Assembly (NCBI GenBank): GCA_023091735.1
Contig: JALKBU010000089.1
Location: 1 to 64,000, forward strand
Length of the DNA: 64,000 nucleotides
Source: Trichomonas tenax
Taxonomy: Eukaryota > Parabasalia > Trichomonadida > Trichomonadidae
Direction: 5' to 3'
Shown here: positions 45,221-58,400 of the stretch, piece by piece
Layout: each line of letters starts with the position of its first letter
Numbering within the stretch: position 1 is the first letter of the stretch
Program-made: the position numbers and the translations under genes
The notes under the pieces: generated by a model
Database searches by the model: none
What the model was told of the DNA's origin: nothing
What the model saw: only the letters and a program-made list of their open reading frames with translations

Positions 45221-46126
45221 ATGTCCCACACACAGCCAGGTTCTGATGAGTCAGATGACGCATGGGCGACGGTCTTTGATGCGATCGAGTACAAAGATGG
45301 TGATGAGGCAGATGTGTTCGCCATGGATCCTTTTTCAGACTTTTATTCCGGGATGCATCAAAATATAAAACAAAATCATTTCGCGTTTCAGCCTCTGCCT
45401 GGCGGACACACGGGAAATCCTAGCTTGGATTCGGCAAGTACAGACTTTTTTCACCGGAGAACGATTTCATCTCCGCTGATCCAGCTTTCCCCGAGCCAGC
45501 ACCCCTACGGCCCCCAGGTGCAGCTCCCAGGAGTGCAGACAACCCTGAGTTTCACGCCATCAAGGATTTCGCGCCTTCTTGCTCCGGTCGATACTCAGGC
45601 AAGGGCACAGGAAGACGCAACATTCATGTCGTCCCTTCACGATGCGACGCTCGTCCTCAACCCGCACGCTCTTAACTTCATTCCGTATACATTGTGGCAG
45701 GAAAGAACTTATTCGTTCGGAGAACTCATAACAGACTTCTTCCAGAGGAAGAATCACGCAAGTTGTCGTTTCTCATACAAGCTTTATAACGCCCTCAAGT
45801 TGAGCGCAATTAATGAAAAATTCGCTTTCCTTGTAGGCGTTCGTTGGTTGAATGAACAGATTATTCGTGTCGACAAGCGAGCTTTCGCTCGTTTGCTTGG
45901 TATTAAATCCATCGACGGCTCGCTTTTCCACCAGCAAGGAAATTTCCCATCACACGGTTTCATAGAGGTTTCCGCTGAAGATGTCCCGAAAATATGTCCT
46001 GATGTAGATCTTACGGGTGTAGACTTCGATACCGTGCGATTATTATTTCATGGCGAGGGAGTCTTCCTTAGGAGTGCCGCCGAAGCTGATCTTGCTAATT
46101 GTAAGTGGACTAGCTCACGTCGTTAA
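45221..46126 (+). CDS. Initiator-binding-domain (IBD/IBP39-type) protein
   Basis: A 301-aa protein. Residues 1-140 are disordered and rich in S, P, Q and D (MSHTQPGSDESDDAWATVFD at the start). Residues about 145-260 match the trichomonad IBD fold: LNPHALNFIPYTLW, FSYKLYNALKLS, FVGVRWLNEQIIRVDKRAFARLLGI and GSLFHQQGNFPSHGF. IBP39 from T. vaginalis binds the Inr through such a domain and contacts Pol II through a separate C-terminal domain. Here the IBD lies near the C-terminus and the Pol II-contacting domain is not visible, so this is a family member with a different layout. It may bind Inr-like or other promoter words. The domain is, to my knowledge, restricted to trichomonads. Confidence 0.8.
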   Translation: MSHTQPGSDESDDAWATVFDAIEYKDGDEADVFAMDPFSDFYSGMHQNIKQNHFAFQPLPGGHTGNPSLDSASTDFFHRRTISSPLIQLSPSQHPYGPQVQLPGVQTTLSFTPSRISRLLAPVDTQARAQEDATFMSSLHDATLVLNPHALNFIPYTLWQERTYSFGELITDFFQRKNHASCRFSYKLYNALKLSAINEKFAFLVGVRWLNEQIIRVDKRAFARLLGIKSIDGSLFHQQGNFPSHGFIEVSAEDVPKICPDVDLTGVDFDTVRLLFHGEGVFLRSAAEADLANCKWTSSRR

Positions 46127-46426
46127 TCATAGAATTTAAATACATTGTTATCAGAGACAATTTGTTTATTCAAAATTCACAATATAATATATAATATTTT
46201 TGCGAATTCAAAAATATCAACTCTGCTCGTTCCAAATCAAATGTTGTTGACTTTAAATTACTATCATCATTGTCTACACCGCGCAAATGGAAAACTAAGA
46301 TTGGGCTCTAATATGCGTAATAAACGGAGACTCGCATCTTCAGCAATAATATGAGACTTCTTATTCCAAAATTGTTTTAAAACTTATAAAAATGTTTTGA
46401 TTTATAAGAAACGAAATAAATATTTT
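46127..46426. other. Convergent 3' spacer, nothing recognised
   Basis: A 300-bp AT-rich tail-to-tail spacer between the IBD and dynein genes. No gene or repeat seen. The dynein stop codon is followed by A residues (TAAA). Confidence 0.5.
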
Positions 46427-49400
46427 TTACTCGGCCTCAAGAAGGATGGCGACACCACGCTTAACCCAGTGAGCTGGTGTACCGATTGATGGGTTGATCT
46501 TGAGGTTGAAGAATGAAACGAATGTTGGACCACGGTCCTTTGTAACATAAACAGGACACTCATAGAGTGTTGCAGCACGGCCTTGTGGCTTATCGATGTA
46601 AACAGCACGGATGTACATAACTGGGAGCTGTGGATAAAGCTCCTTGAGGTAAGCTTCGTTGAGGGAGTTCATCTTGCTATCCCAACGAGCACCTTCGAGG
46701 TAGAGACCATGGATGTATGCACCATCACGTGGTGGAGCATCGATTTCGGACTCTTGCTTCTTTGTAACTTCGACTGTAAGGATTGTCTGATCGAGTGGCC
46801 AGCCGTTCTTTCTGGAAGCGGACTGAGCGACAGCCGTAAGGAAGGATGATGGGTTGAAAAGACCTGGGAGCCAGACAGAGCTTGGAAGTGTAAGCTCTGC
46901 AGACCAGTCCTGGAGCTGTTTGTGGCGATCAAGAAGGTTCTTCCACCATGGCATGAGTGGCTTGAGTGATGGGTATGCGAGTTTCTCCCATGACGGTGGG
47001 ACCTTGTTGATGAAGATGGAGTTCATGAGAGCATCCATTTCTTCGGAGATTGTGAGTTCACCGTTAAGACCCTGGAGCAACTCAGAGAGTGAGCGCTTGA
47101 TTTCAGCCATAAGGATGTTCATACGCTCGCACTCCTGGAGACAGATTGAGACGTATGGTTCGTGCTTCTCGACACGGCCGTAGAGTTCAGTCATGTTGAA
47201 TGGTTCTGGAACAGCGTTGTTGATCTGTTCGGCGGCGTTCTGGACGGCCTTTTCTGGTGTCTCGCCACCCTCCTTCTTGGAAGAAGAACGTGGCTGGACC
47301 TTGAGGAGTGTAGAGAAGATGAACTCTGTCTGTGCTGTGAGTGAACCGATTTCGGCGTTCGGGTGAAGACCGAAGAGATAAGCGGACTCATCTGGGAATT
47401 CGCGTGTAGCGTACTCCTTGTACTCAGCGAGTGTGGAGCAGTTTGTTGGAGATGGGAAGCCTGGGACGAGCTCGGCACCTTCGAAGTCTTCCTTATCGAA
47501 AGACTCGAGGTATGTGGCGCAGAGACGACGGTCACGGTCATCGGAGATGTGACCACCATACATGATTTCACCGATAAGGTATCTGAGTGGAACCCATGGA
47601 ATTGGCTGTGAGTTATCGAGGTTATCGAACAGAAGCTCAGAGCAGATCTGAAGATCAGCAGCAGAGAAGTTGTAGATTCTGTTGAAGCCCTGTGGACCGA
47701 ACTTTCTTCTTTCGACCATGATAGCGTGGAAGACGCAAAGGTGGAAGAGAAGTGCCTTGAATTCACGATCCTTCTGGCACTGCTCCATTGTCTCATCGGA
47801 GAAGAGGTTGAGGGCACGCATAAGGTTGGCCTTTGTACCACGGGCAGGTTCGTTTGTAACCTTGATGGAGTTCTGGAGGATACCAGCTGGGATATCGTTG
47901 GATGGTTCAGCAGTGTAGACGATTCTGAATGTCTCGTGGAGTTCACCGAGTCTAAGCTTCTCGATGTGCTTTTCGAGGACCATCAACCATGAGCCCATAA
48001 GGTGGAGGTTCTGGATGATAACCCAGCCACCATCCTTGGCAGCCTTTGTGAGGCTGTTGAGAGCGTTGGACTCCTGGCCTTCACCGAGAGAAACGTTGTA
48101 AAGGTTGCCCTTTTCTGCGGAGAAGCCGAGCTTTCTGCCGAGGTTCTCGACATCCTTGATTGGATCGGATCCTGGAGAAAGGATGTAGAAGACGGCCATT
48201 CTGTTGTCTGTCTCGGAGAATGTCTCCTTTGTGGAGAATGTAACATCCCATGTGTACTTCTCACCGATCTGGTTGGCGACAAATGTTGTGAGGGCGTTAA
48301 CCATACGATCTGGACGAAGAGCACGGATGACAAGGAGCTTCTGGAACTCTGTCTTGTTCTTGTAGTCAAGTGGAAGCTTGTCGAGTTCTGGTGTTTCCTG
48401 GTCGCACCACTTCTGCCATGGCTTTGTACGCATTGTGATATCCTGTGGGATTGTCTTGAATGCATCAAGAGAGTTGAGACCGCAGATGGATGTCCAGGAA
48501 GCTTCTGTGAGCCAGTCTGGAGATGGGTTCTGGAACTCTGTGTTACGTGGGTTACGAAGGAGTGCCATGAACTCATCTGGCTTGATGGCGCCGGACTGCT
48601 TATCTGCAAGAAGGATTCTGAAGCAGAGAAGTGCTGTGAAGATGATCTGGTGGCGCTGGAAGAGACCTCTCATGGCCCATCTGAATGTCTTGAATGTAAT
48701 AGAGTCGATGAGAGAGTTCTCACGAACGACTGGGTTGCCAGATGCCTCAGCTTCGTCCATAGCCTTGATGAAGACTGTGACGAAGGCGGCAAGAGAGAAC
48801 TGGTACATGTGATCGATCTTACCAAGGTCGACAAGGATGAAGTAGAGAAGGGCAGCACGAGAAGCAACACGTCTGTAAGCTTCACGGTGGATGTTGATTT
48901 CCTGAGATGTTTCAATGGCCTTTTCGACACGAACTGTAAGCTCGGCGGATGTCTTCTTGGTGATGTCGAGTGTGTTCATGAGATCTGGATCGTCGATAAG
49001 TGAGCCCTTCGGGTTCTTGAGACGGTCGAGAAGATCCTTCTCGAGCTGACCCATAGTGATCTTATCTTCGTTCATCTGTCTGATGAGGGCAGCCTTCTTC
49101 TCTTCGAGACCTTCCTTCTCGTGGTTAACGACGTTACCAAGAAGCTGTTCTTCGAGACCATCGAGTGTAACTGTGAAGTTGATGACTGTGGTTTGGGCCT
49201 GAATTTCTGGCTGGAAGTGTGGGTTAGCAAGCTTGGTCTGAAGGAAGAGCTTGAAGTTGTTGTTGTACTCGACTTCACGATCACCGAGCTGGATTGTGTT
49301 ACGGTAACCACGCTTGATGATGTTTCTGGCAAGAATTGGGTTGATGACTGGATCGAATGTCTCACCGACGTTTTCGATGATGACTGGCCAGCCGTTCTCG

Positions 49401-52400
49401 ACAGCGTTTGTGAGTGTGTTCATGAAGTTATCCTGACCGAAACGAAGGACGACGAGATCCTTTGCACGGTTGTTGCGGAGCCACTTGATGCCCTGGAACT
49501 GTGGATCGATAAGAAGTGGCCAGCGAGATGTGGAGCATGTGATAGCAGCGTTCTCGATGGAGACTGTATCGTTTGGAAGGCCTTCGTTAGACCAGGCGGC
49601 GAGAAGACCGTCATCAGAAAGGAGACCAAGTGGATCCTTGGCAACCTTGATGTTACCGTTAGCAAGGAATGATTTCCAGCGATCGTTGAGGAGACGTTCA
49701 CGATAAGCACGTGTGAATGGACCGCAGTATGAAACGAAAGCAGCGGCAAGAAGTGAATCGCCGACGATGGATGTAAGTTCCTCGTTGTAAGCAGCGATTT
49801 TCAGCTTCCAACGTTCACCTTCGCCACCGAGGCCAGAAACGAGGTCTGTAGCACGCTTGATTCTGTCAGCCATCTCCTGGGCATCGGCCTGAGCCTTAGC
49901 CTTTTCGGCGTTCTTGCCCTCGAGCTGCTCCTTAAGAGCGTTGAGGGAGGCCTGGAGTGTGGCGAGCTTGGACTCAGCCTTTGCAAGCTGGGCCTTGAGT
50001 GTAGCGACTTCCTCAGCTGCGGACTCGGCCTTCTGCTGCTTTGGAATGATATCCTGAAGAATTGTATGGTATTCGAGAATCTTCATCATCCAGTTGTAAA
50101 GGGCAGCGCAAGCTGTGGATGACTTTCTGACATCAGCTTCTGTGAACTGGGAGCCCCACTTGGCAACCTTCTGCTTTGTGAGTTCCATAATATCGTTGGA
50201 CCATGTTTCTGGAAGTGTCTGGAGCCTGTGGATGAAGTTGGATGTGTTAGCCATGATCTTCTTAGCAGCCTTCCAGGATGTATCACGAGCTGGACGACCA
50301 CCTTCGGAGAGAATGAGAACGACAGCTGGCATAACATCTTCGACACGACCTGGTGGTGTTGGGAAGGAGGCAAGTTCTGTGATAGCCTTCTTATCGAGAT
50401 CCTTGATAGCGAGTTCAGCCTGTTCCTTCTTCGGAATAGCCTTCTTGAGATCGGATTCAGCATCTTCTCTGATCTTTTCTGCTTCCTTAGCTGCCTTTTC
50501 GACATTTGTGCGTTCAATCTGAGCAGCATCGGATTGCTTCTTGACAGTAGCAGCCTTGGCTGTGATTTCGTCGATCATAGTGACGCACTCCTGCTGAGCC
50601 TGAGCGACTTCCTTTGTCTTGGCTTCGAGAGCGACCTTCATACGCTCGACACCCTCAGAAGAGCCCTGAAGCATCTTGAGACCCTGTGAGAAGTATTCTG
50701 TGTTGTTGATGATTGTCTCGCGTGTTCTCTGGAGAGTCTGACGGAATGTGGAGATGAGCTCAAGGTAGCTCTTTGGTGTAGCGTAGTTGTAACGGCGTTC
50801 ATCTTCGAGGTAATCCTGAGAAATCTCGACGACGGATGTGTGAGCCTGAGCAATGAACTTGACGACTGTCTCTGGATCGTTGCCAGCAAGGTCGAGATCG
50901 GAAAGGAATCTCTTGGCGACGGAGTAAAGGGCATCCTCTGGCCATGCGTGGAACCAGTCGATTGTCATGCAATTGACAAGTGCTGGGAATCTACGAGCAC
51001 GGATACGGAATGTTTCACCGGATGGAGACTGGCAGAAGACGATACGGAGGTACTTGCGGACACGTTCTGTGAAGAACTTCATAGCATCCTGTGGTGTAAA
51101 CTGGATGCCAGCGACCTTCATATCACCCTTGACAGCGGAGTAGATGGACTCGAAGTCTTCTGGGCTGAAGACATCTGGAAGGACACCTGTGGAAAGGAAG
51201 TCGGAAACTGGGATGAGGAACTTCTCAGCAAGAATCTGTGTATCTGTGAGAAGGAATGTTGTTGGTTGCTTCTTGCCACCTGTGACCAGGAAGACCTTAA
51301 CAAGGTCAGCGTTGAATTCGTTGATGCCGTAGTTGTTGGAAAGTGTGATCTGGAAGACGTTGTAGCCAGCCATGTAGGAGGCGAGTCTGACGAGAGATTG
51401 CTTACCGGAACCACCGAGACCGACAAGGAGCATGTGGCCGTTTGGCTGTGTGATACCACGAGCGATTCTGACGACGTGCTCGATAGCATCCTTGAAGAGA
51501 ACAAGATCCATAACTGGATGAGAGTCGTTGTACTCCTGAAGCTTGTCGTTGATAACCTTGTTTGTCATCTCGAGGTTGACCATTGGAGCGTAGCCGTTGT
51601 CTTCGAAGTTACCTTCATCACCATCCGGTGGGAAGGCGCAGAATGTCATTTCATCTCTAAGTGCTGGTGTGTCAGAGAGAACGTCGAGGTTCTTAGATGA
51701 TGATGAAACGACGATATCCTTAGCCTGGTGGTAGTCATCGAGGTCGATCATACGATCGGCGTATACACGGATAGCTTCCATGGAGAAGAGCTGAGCGAGG
51801 TGCTTGCCTGTCTTGACAGATGCTGGTGTAGCACGAAGAACACCCTGAAGAACGGATGTGATATCACGAAGGTTGAAGTTGTAGTGGAAGCGGATAGCTG
51901 TTGGATGGAACTTGTCGAGGATGGACTTCTGGATATCCATGAAGGCTGGGATGAGCTTGGCAGCAGCCTCCTTAACTTCTGGCTTGAAGGAGAGGGCAGT
52001 CATATGGCCTTCGATCATGGATGAAAGGATCATCTTGACAGAGGCATCCTGTGGGATGGACATGGCGAAAGTGGAAAGGTGGCGCTGGAGACGTGGATCG
52101 ATTGTGAAGGAACCAGATGTTGGGTTCATGCATGTGATGTAGTTGATGTTCTTGACATCCTTGAGTGTCATGGCCTGGCGATCGTACCAGTGCTCATAGT
52201 CAAGGTGCTGACGAAGGAGTGTCATTGGTTCCTGTGTGAAGTATGTATCGATCATAGGCATGTTAAGGTCATCAATGAAGAAGACGCACTTCTTCTGGCC
52301 TGGTGGAGCATAAAGCTTACCTGATTTCATTTCGATACCAGCTTCAAGGAAGTTCTGGAGAGCCTGAGATGTTGTGTAGTAGTTGAAGTTGATGGCACGG

Positions 52401-55400
52401 AATATGTAATCGTTGTCGTTCAGCTCGTTGAGGAGGTGGCGAACAAGGACGGACTTACCTGTACCAGCGAAGCCGCAAAGCATTACTGGGTGATCGCCCT
52501 CGATAAGGAGCTTGGAAACCCAGTGAGTTCTCTTTGTTTCTGGAACGAAGACAAGAGAGGATGAGACTGGCTTGCCAACTTCGTACTCGAATGGATCTGT
52601 GATCTCGGACCATGGTGTGAGTTTCTTCTTGACTGGGTCGACATAGTAGTCGAAGACTGTGCCCTGCTGTGGGAAGACTACGTTACGCCATTCGGAGCGC
52701 CACATGGAGTTGAACTTCATGCGGTTCTCACCCTGGTCATCGCAAGCACCACCGAAGGCCCAGACAGCAGCGAAGACGAAGTAGAGTTCGTAGAGTGAAG
52801 CATCGGAGTTCTGTGGAACGTTCTGCTCTGTAAGGAGACCCTCGAGAAGGCGGCAGAGTGTTTCGACCATAGCGACATCAGAGATTGGAACGACGTGCTT
52901 GATCTGAGCGTGGATGAGCTCGAGTGTGTGCTGGACGTAGTTATTGAAGAGAACTGTGAGCTGGTTCTTCTCTGTAGCGTTTGTGCGGCGATCGATCCAG
53001 GAGTAAGCATAAGCCATTGGACCAACATCTGTCTCGTTGATGAAGAGAATACCGGCACGAGAAACTGTAGCTGGTGTAGCACACTTGAGGTGGGAAATTT
53101 CGAAGACGAGTCTCATGTGTGTTGTAAGTGGAATACGCTCGTTGGAAGCGAGTGTAAGAACCTTGTTGTCGTCCATAACTGTGTTGAGGGACTCAATCCA
53201 GTTTGGATCAATATCACCATCGAGGACGATCCATTTTGGATTGTCGTTGGTGATCTTGGAAAGGTTACGCATAATTGTGGAGAAGAGACCATCCTGCCAG
53301 TCACGTGTAGCTGGGTTAAGGAAGCCGAAAAGCTCGTTGTTTGTAACGGCCTTCGGGTTGAGATCGATGAACTGGCATGGTGTGCCACGCTTGGTGTAAG
53401 CACGGGAAAGAGCACGCCAGACTTCTGTCTTACCTGTACCAGCAGCACCGATGATGAAGACGGAGTGACGAACGTTGAGAAGTTCTTCGAGCTCGACGAT
53501 CTTTCTGATGAACTGATCTTCGCCCTGGAGACCATTGGCGAGGACGACTTCCTTGATCTGAGCTTCCCACTTAAGGTTGCGCTTACGTGGAATATCGATC
53601 TTCGGGAAGAGATCGTTGATGAGACCAAGGAAGACTGGAAGATCTGTTGTGATGATCTTTGGAATGTTGAAGTCACGAAGAGCACGCATGAGGACACCAT
53701 CTTCTGGCATGTTTGGATCTGCACGACGGAGTGAACCAGCGACGACAAGGACGGACTTGACGGCACGAAGACCCCAGTCATAGTGAAGCTGCTTGGAAAG
53801 AAGCTGCTGGCAACGGCTGTAAAGTGTTGTGAACTTCTTTGTAAGGATGGAGGCCATTGTGAAACCTTCAGCCATAAGCATAATTTCGCAGATGATCTGG
53901 AAGTCTGGGACGCACATGGAAACGGAACGGAAGAGAGCCTTGATGTTTTCTGGAAGTTCTGTACGGCCAGCGTAACCTGGGTTCATTGTGATGAAGATAC
54001 CGACGGATGGCCTAAGAGAGATAAGCTCTTCACCGACGAACTTGAACTCAGTAGCATGGACTCTAAGAGCATCAAGAATGGACTTAACCTGGTTAGCGAC
54101 GACAGAAAGCACACGAGCAGCGATACGGTTGAACTCATCGAAGCAACCCCAAGCACCAGCCTGAGAAAGACCCTTGAATGTGTTAGCGAGTGACTTGTGG
54201 TCCATCTGCTCGGAGCAGTTGAAAACGAAGCAAACCTGACCCATAGCACGGGCAAGATCCTTAACTGTTTCTGTTTTACCTGTACCGGCTGGACCAGCTG
54301 GAGCACCACCCATAATTCTGGAGAGTGACTGTGTGAGTGTGATGTAGCATCTATCTGTGAGTGGTGTAACGACAAGACGAGATGGAGAACCGAGGTACTC
54401 GTACTGGTAGAAGAACTTAGCATCAATGATGTTGATGACGCAATCGTGGACTGCGGAATCCCAGCTGAAACGAAGCTGGCTCTGCCACTCGAAGCACTCG
54501 TGTGTTTCTTCGTGATTGTGGATAAGACGCCAAACGACATCTCTGTTGTGGGCATCGTTCTGGCAGACGATTGTGAGCTTCTGGCGGTTGAGCTTTGTAA
54601 GACCAGCCTTCTCATCACGAATGAGGTGAATGAGGTCATCAAGCTGCTTGTTCTGCTTGCTGTTGTAATCCTTCATAGCTGTTTCCATACCTTCTTCGAG
54701 CTGCTTGAAAGCGGCGTTAACTTCCTTGTTCCACTGGATGGAGATGGCGGAAAGACCAACCTGAGCGATGTTGGAAACGATCCAGTATGGACGCTGAGAT
54801 GTATCGTAAGCAGCGGCGGCGGCTTCGGCAAGACGCTCCTTGAGTGTGGCGCGAGCGCAGTCGAGAAGCTTCTGGAGCCATGATTCGACTGGGCCATCAA
54901 GTGTGAGTTCTTCGTCGAACTCAACGACTTCGCCTTCTCTGGACATCATAGCCTTGCATGTCTCTGGACCTGTCCACTGGACCTTGACGAGGTTATCGAA
55001 GACCTTTGAGAAGTGTGGTTCGATTTCCTGTGGATGGCGACCCTTGGAAAGGATATCAAGAAGGTCGTTAGCAGAAACGAAGTAGAAACGTGGGAATGCG
55101 CGACGCTTTGTCTCGAGATACTCGTTAAGGGACTTCTCAACGATTGTGAGTTCACGAAGAAGCATTTCCATGAACTTCATGATCTCTGGCTGGTTGCAAG
55201 TGTCGACGACGTTCTTGTTAGCCTGCTGCTTGTTGACGAACTCGATCATCTGCTTATCGATCATTTCGAAGGACTCGGACTGCTTTGGAAGCTGCTTTCT
55301 GATATCCTCAGAGCCGATGAAGATTGGACGAAGGTGAGTCCAGTGCTGCTGGACATCGAGCCAAATTGTCATGACCTTATCGACCTGCTTGAGCTTCTCC

Positions 55401-58400
55401 TGCCATTCATCGAGTGTGACACGGAAGAAGGAGATGTTCTTGGATGAAAGGTAGTTCTGGACGGCGACCTGGTTTTCTTCGAGTGTCTGGACGAGTTCTT
55501 CTGGAACGTTGAGGATAAGAAGGTCTGGGAATGCTTCCATGCCCTTGTATGTGAATTCCATGTTGCTCCATGTTTTCTTGAGATCGGCAAGAGCTGTTTC
55601 CATACGAACTTCGTTGTTAGCACCATCGCAGACTTCTGTGATATCTTCGGCATAGCGCATGAGGTTCTTGTCGAGGATATCCCCGAGCTTGAGATCGACT
55701 GTCTTCTGGAAGTCGACGGCTGTGATCTGCTTCAGCTTGGACCAGTGACGCTCACGGAGCTTATCGTTGTGGAGCTGCTGGAAGATTGGGATTGTGGATG
55801 AAACAGACTTTATGAGGGCATCGAGGCCTGTGTAGACACCCCAATCCTTGGCGCGCTTCTCGATACGGTGGATCTGGCGTGTGTTCTGTTCGCACTCGTT
55901 CTGAAGCTGTGAGAAGTCGACTTCTGACCAGAGTGTGTTCTTCCAGTTGAAGAGTTCTGTCTGGATACGGTTGGCTGTCTCCCAAACGGAAGTAAGGAGC
56001 TTGAGATCGTCCTTCATGAGTGTGAGGTTTCTGCATGGGTTTGTCTGGAACTCAAGAAGTTCACCGTTAGCCTTGATTTCTTCGAACTCATCTGTCTGCT
56101 TGTCGATTTCTGTATCCCACTTCTCGATGAGCTCGCAAGCACCCTTGTAACCAATCTCCCATGTGAAGACTGGCTCGAGGAGGAACTTGTCGCGGAGCTC
56201 CTGGAGGTGGTCGACGAACTGATCTTCGATCTGTCTAAGACGAGCTGTCTCTTCCTGCTGGAGTGGAGCGGTCTTTTCCTGAACCTCTGTCCATTTGTTC
56301 TTGAGGGCAGCCCATAGGACTGGACCCTCATCGATGCGCTGGAGGAGTGCATCTGTGACAGTAACGCCATGTTGCTTGAGGACGTTGACTGTCTCCTTGA
56401 GCTCTTCGAAGAGTGTGTCGTAGATTGGAGCCTTGTTACGGATAAGTAACATAGCTTCGAGGACAGCGATAAGCTGATCGATATCGCCCTTCTTGACCTG
56501 AACGTCGAGGCCGGCGTTGGCATCGTGAAGGAACTGCTGGAAGTCCTTGAGCTGTGTGAGCATCCTGTTGTTGAGGTAGTGTGTGAAGAGGTAAACCCAC
56601 TTACCAAGGTTGAGGTCGAGAGACTGCTTGAGTGGACGGCAGTCAACACGGAGCCAGCCGAAGGAGTGAGAATCCTGGATGAGGCGGATATCGCTCTGGG
56701 ACTTACGGTAGAAGCCGATACGCTCACTGAACATTTCGAGTGTTGGTGGGACGGTGTATGTCTTGCCATCCTTATCTGTGGCTGTGCCGCTGCCCTTCTG
56801 GATGAACTCTGTGATGTATGTTTCACGAGATTGTGTCCAAACGTTGGAGTACTTGGAGAAGTTGTCATCACGGTACTTGATGCACTTCTTGGACATGGAT
56901 TCAACGCACTGAAGGATCTTCTCCTTGATGTCGATGATATCTGGATCAACAGAAACCTTGTCGAAGGCTGTTGGCTGGTTCTCATAGAATGAACCGATGA
57001 GCTTGGAGAGATCGAGTGCACGCTGGCACCAGTCCTTGAATGTAGCAAAGAGGTTGGATGGACCCTCTAAGAGTGGTGGGTTGAACTTAACATCGTTGCT
57101 GATGAGCTCAAGACGTGTTGTGATGAGTGGAACCATGTTGTTGGACTGAACTGTTGTGAGGTCTGTGTAGAGGTTCTTCAAAGAGTAAAGGATGTTCTCC
57201 TTGAAGCCATCAACGATAAGAGACTGGACATAGTCCAAGTACTGCTTTGTCTCTGGTGTGTCTGGGATTTCGACCTTTGGAAGTGGCTTCTCCTCGACAA
57301 CTTTTGGAGCCTCATCGTCATCACCCTCAGCACCTTCCTCATCGCCTTCGCCTTCCTTCTTCTCTGGTTCGGCTGGCTTTGGAGCTTCGATAACGATCTC
57401 GACTGGGTTATTTGGATCGCGTGTAAGCTCGTAAACTGAAGCGCGAACTTCGCTGATGATCTTGTCGGATTCGGCGGAGATTGTGGCGGCTCTGTTTGTG
57501 ATTGTGTTGTTGACTTCGTTCTGATCGAGTGACTTCTTTGTATCCTGGCGGGCAAAGAGCGGTGGGACCTTCCACTGAGCGATCTTGTTCTTGATGTTTG
57601 TGATTGTGGATGTGCTCCTGTTGTGGAGGTTAGAGAAGTTGGAAACATCCTTAACTGCAACTTCAAGGAATTCCTTGGATCCCGTATCCTCCCATGTGAG
57701 CTCGTTGATACCACGCTCAAGGATAGCATCGACGTGATCGATATGCTTCTGGAACATTGGGCGCTCAACATTGACAATAGAAGAAACTGGATGGTTGTAA
57801 CGCTCAATGAGAACGGAGAGTGAGTGCATGTAGTCCATGTAGACCTGGTTGGACTGGTAGATGTCGCGAGCGACCTCTGGGATCTCTGTTGTCATGTGAG
57901 AGGAGAGGTACTTAACTTCCTCAAGAAGACGGCGGAGATCTGGGTCGAAGTTCATCGAGAGAAGACGTGTCTCTGGATCTCTGACAAGGAGTGGTGTCTT
58001 AAGCTTGTCCTTGTAGGAGTCGGAGATTGTGGAAGCCCAAGCGGAGATCTTCTCGTTCATTGTCTTTTCGATGTTGGCCTGAAGCTCATTCTTTGTAGCC
58101 ATAGCATCGATCATCGCTGGATCGTTGAAGATCTCTGGGATTGTGTTCTGGAGTGTCTCCTCGAGTGTCTTAAGGCGCTGAATAAGACCATTGCACCAAA
58201 TGAAGTCTGATGTTGTTGGTGGGATGCCATAGAGAACTGGTGGCTCGTTCTTCTCTGTTCTGTATGTGAGAGAGATAGCCTCGACATCCTTGTTGAAGAG
58301 GCCGACAATTGTCGGATACTGGGATGCGAATGATGTGATGAAGTATGGTCTGCGCAACAAGGCGTTGAAACCAGAAAGGATCTGGCCAAGAGAGACGATT

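Noticed and set aside
47191..47946. Minus-strand ORF of 251 codons inside the dynein gene in another frame
   Set aside because: Ser/His/Arg-rich out-of-frame product of dynein codon bias; the dynein frame has clear motifs here.
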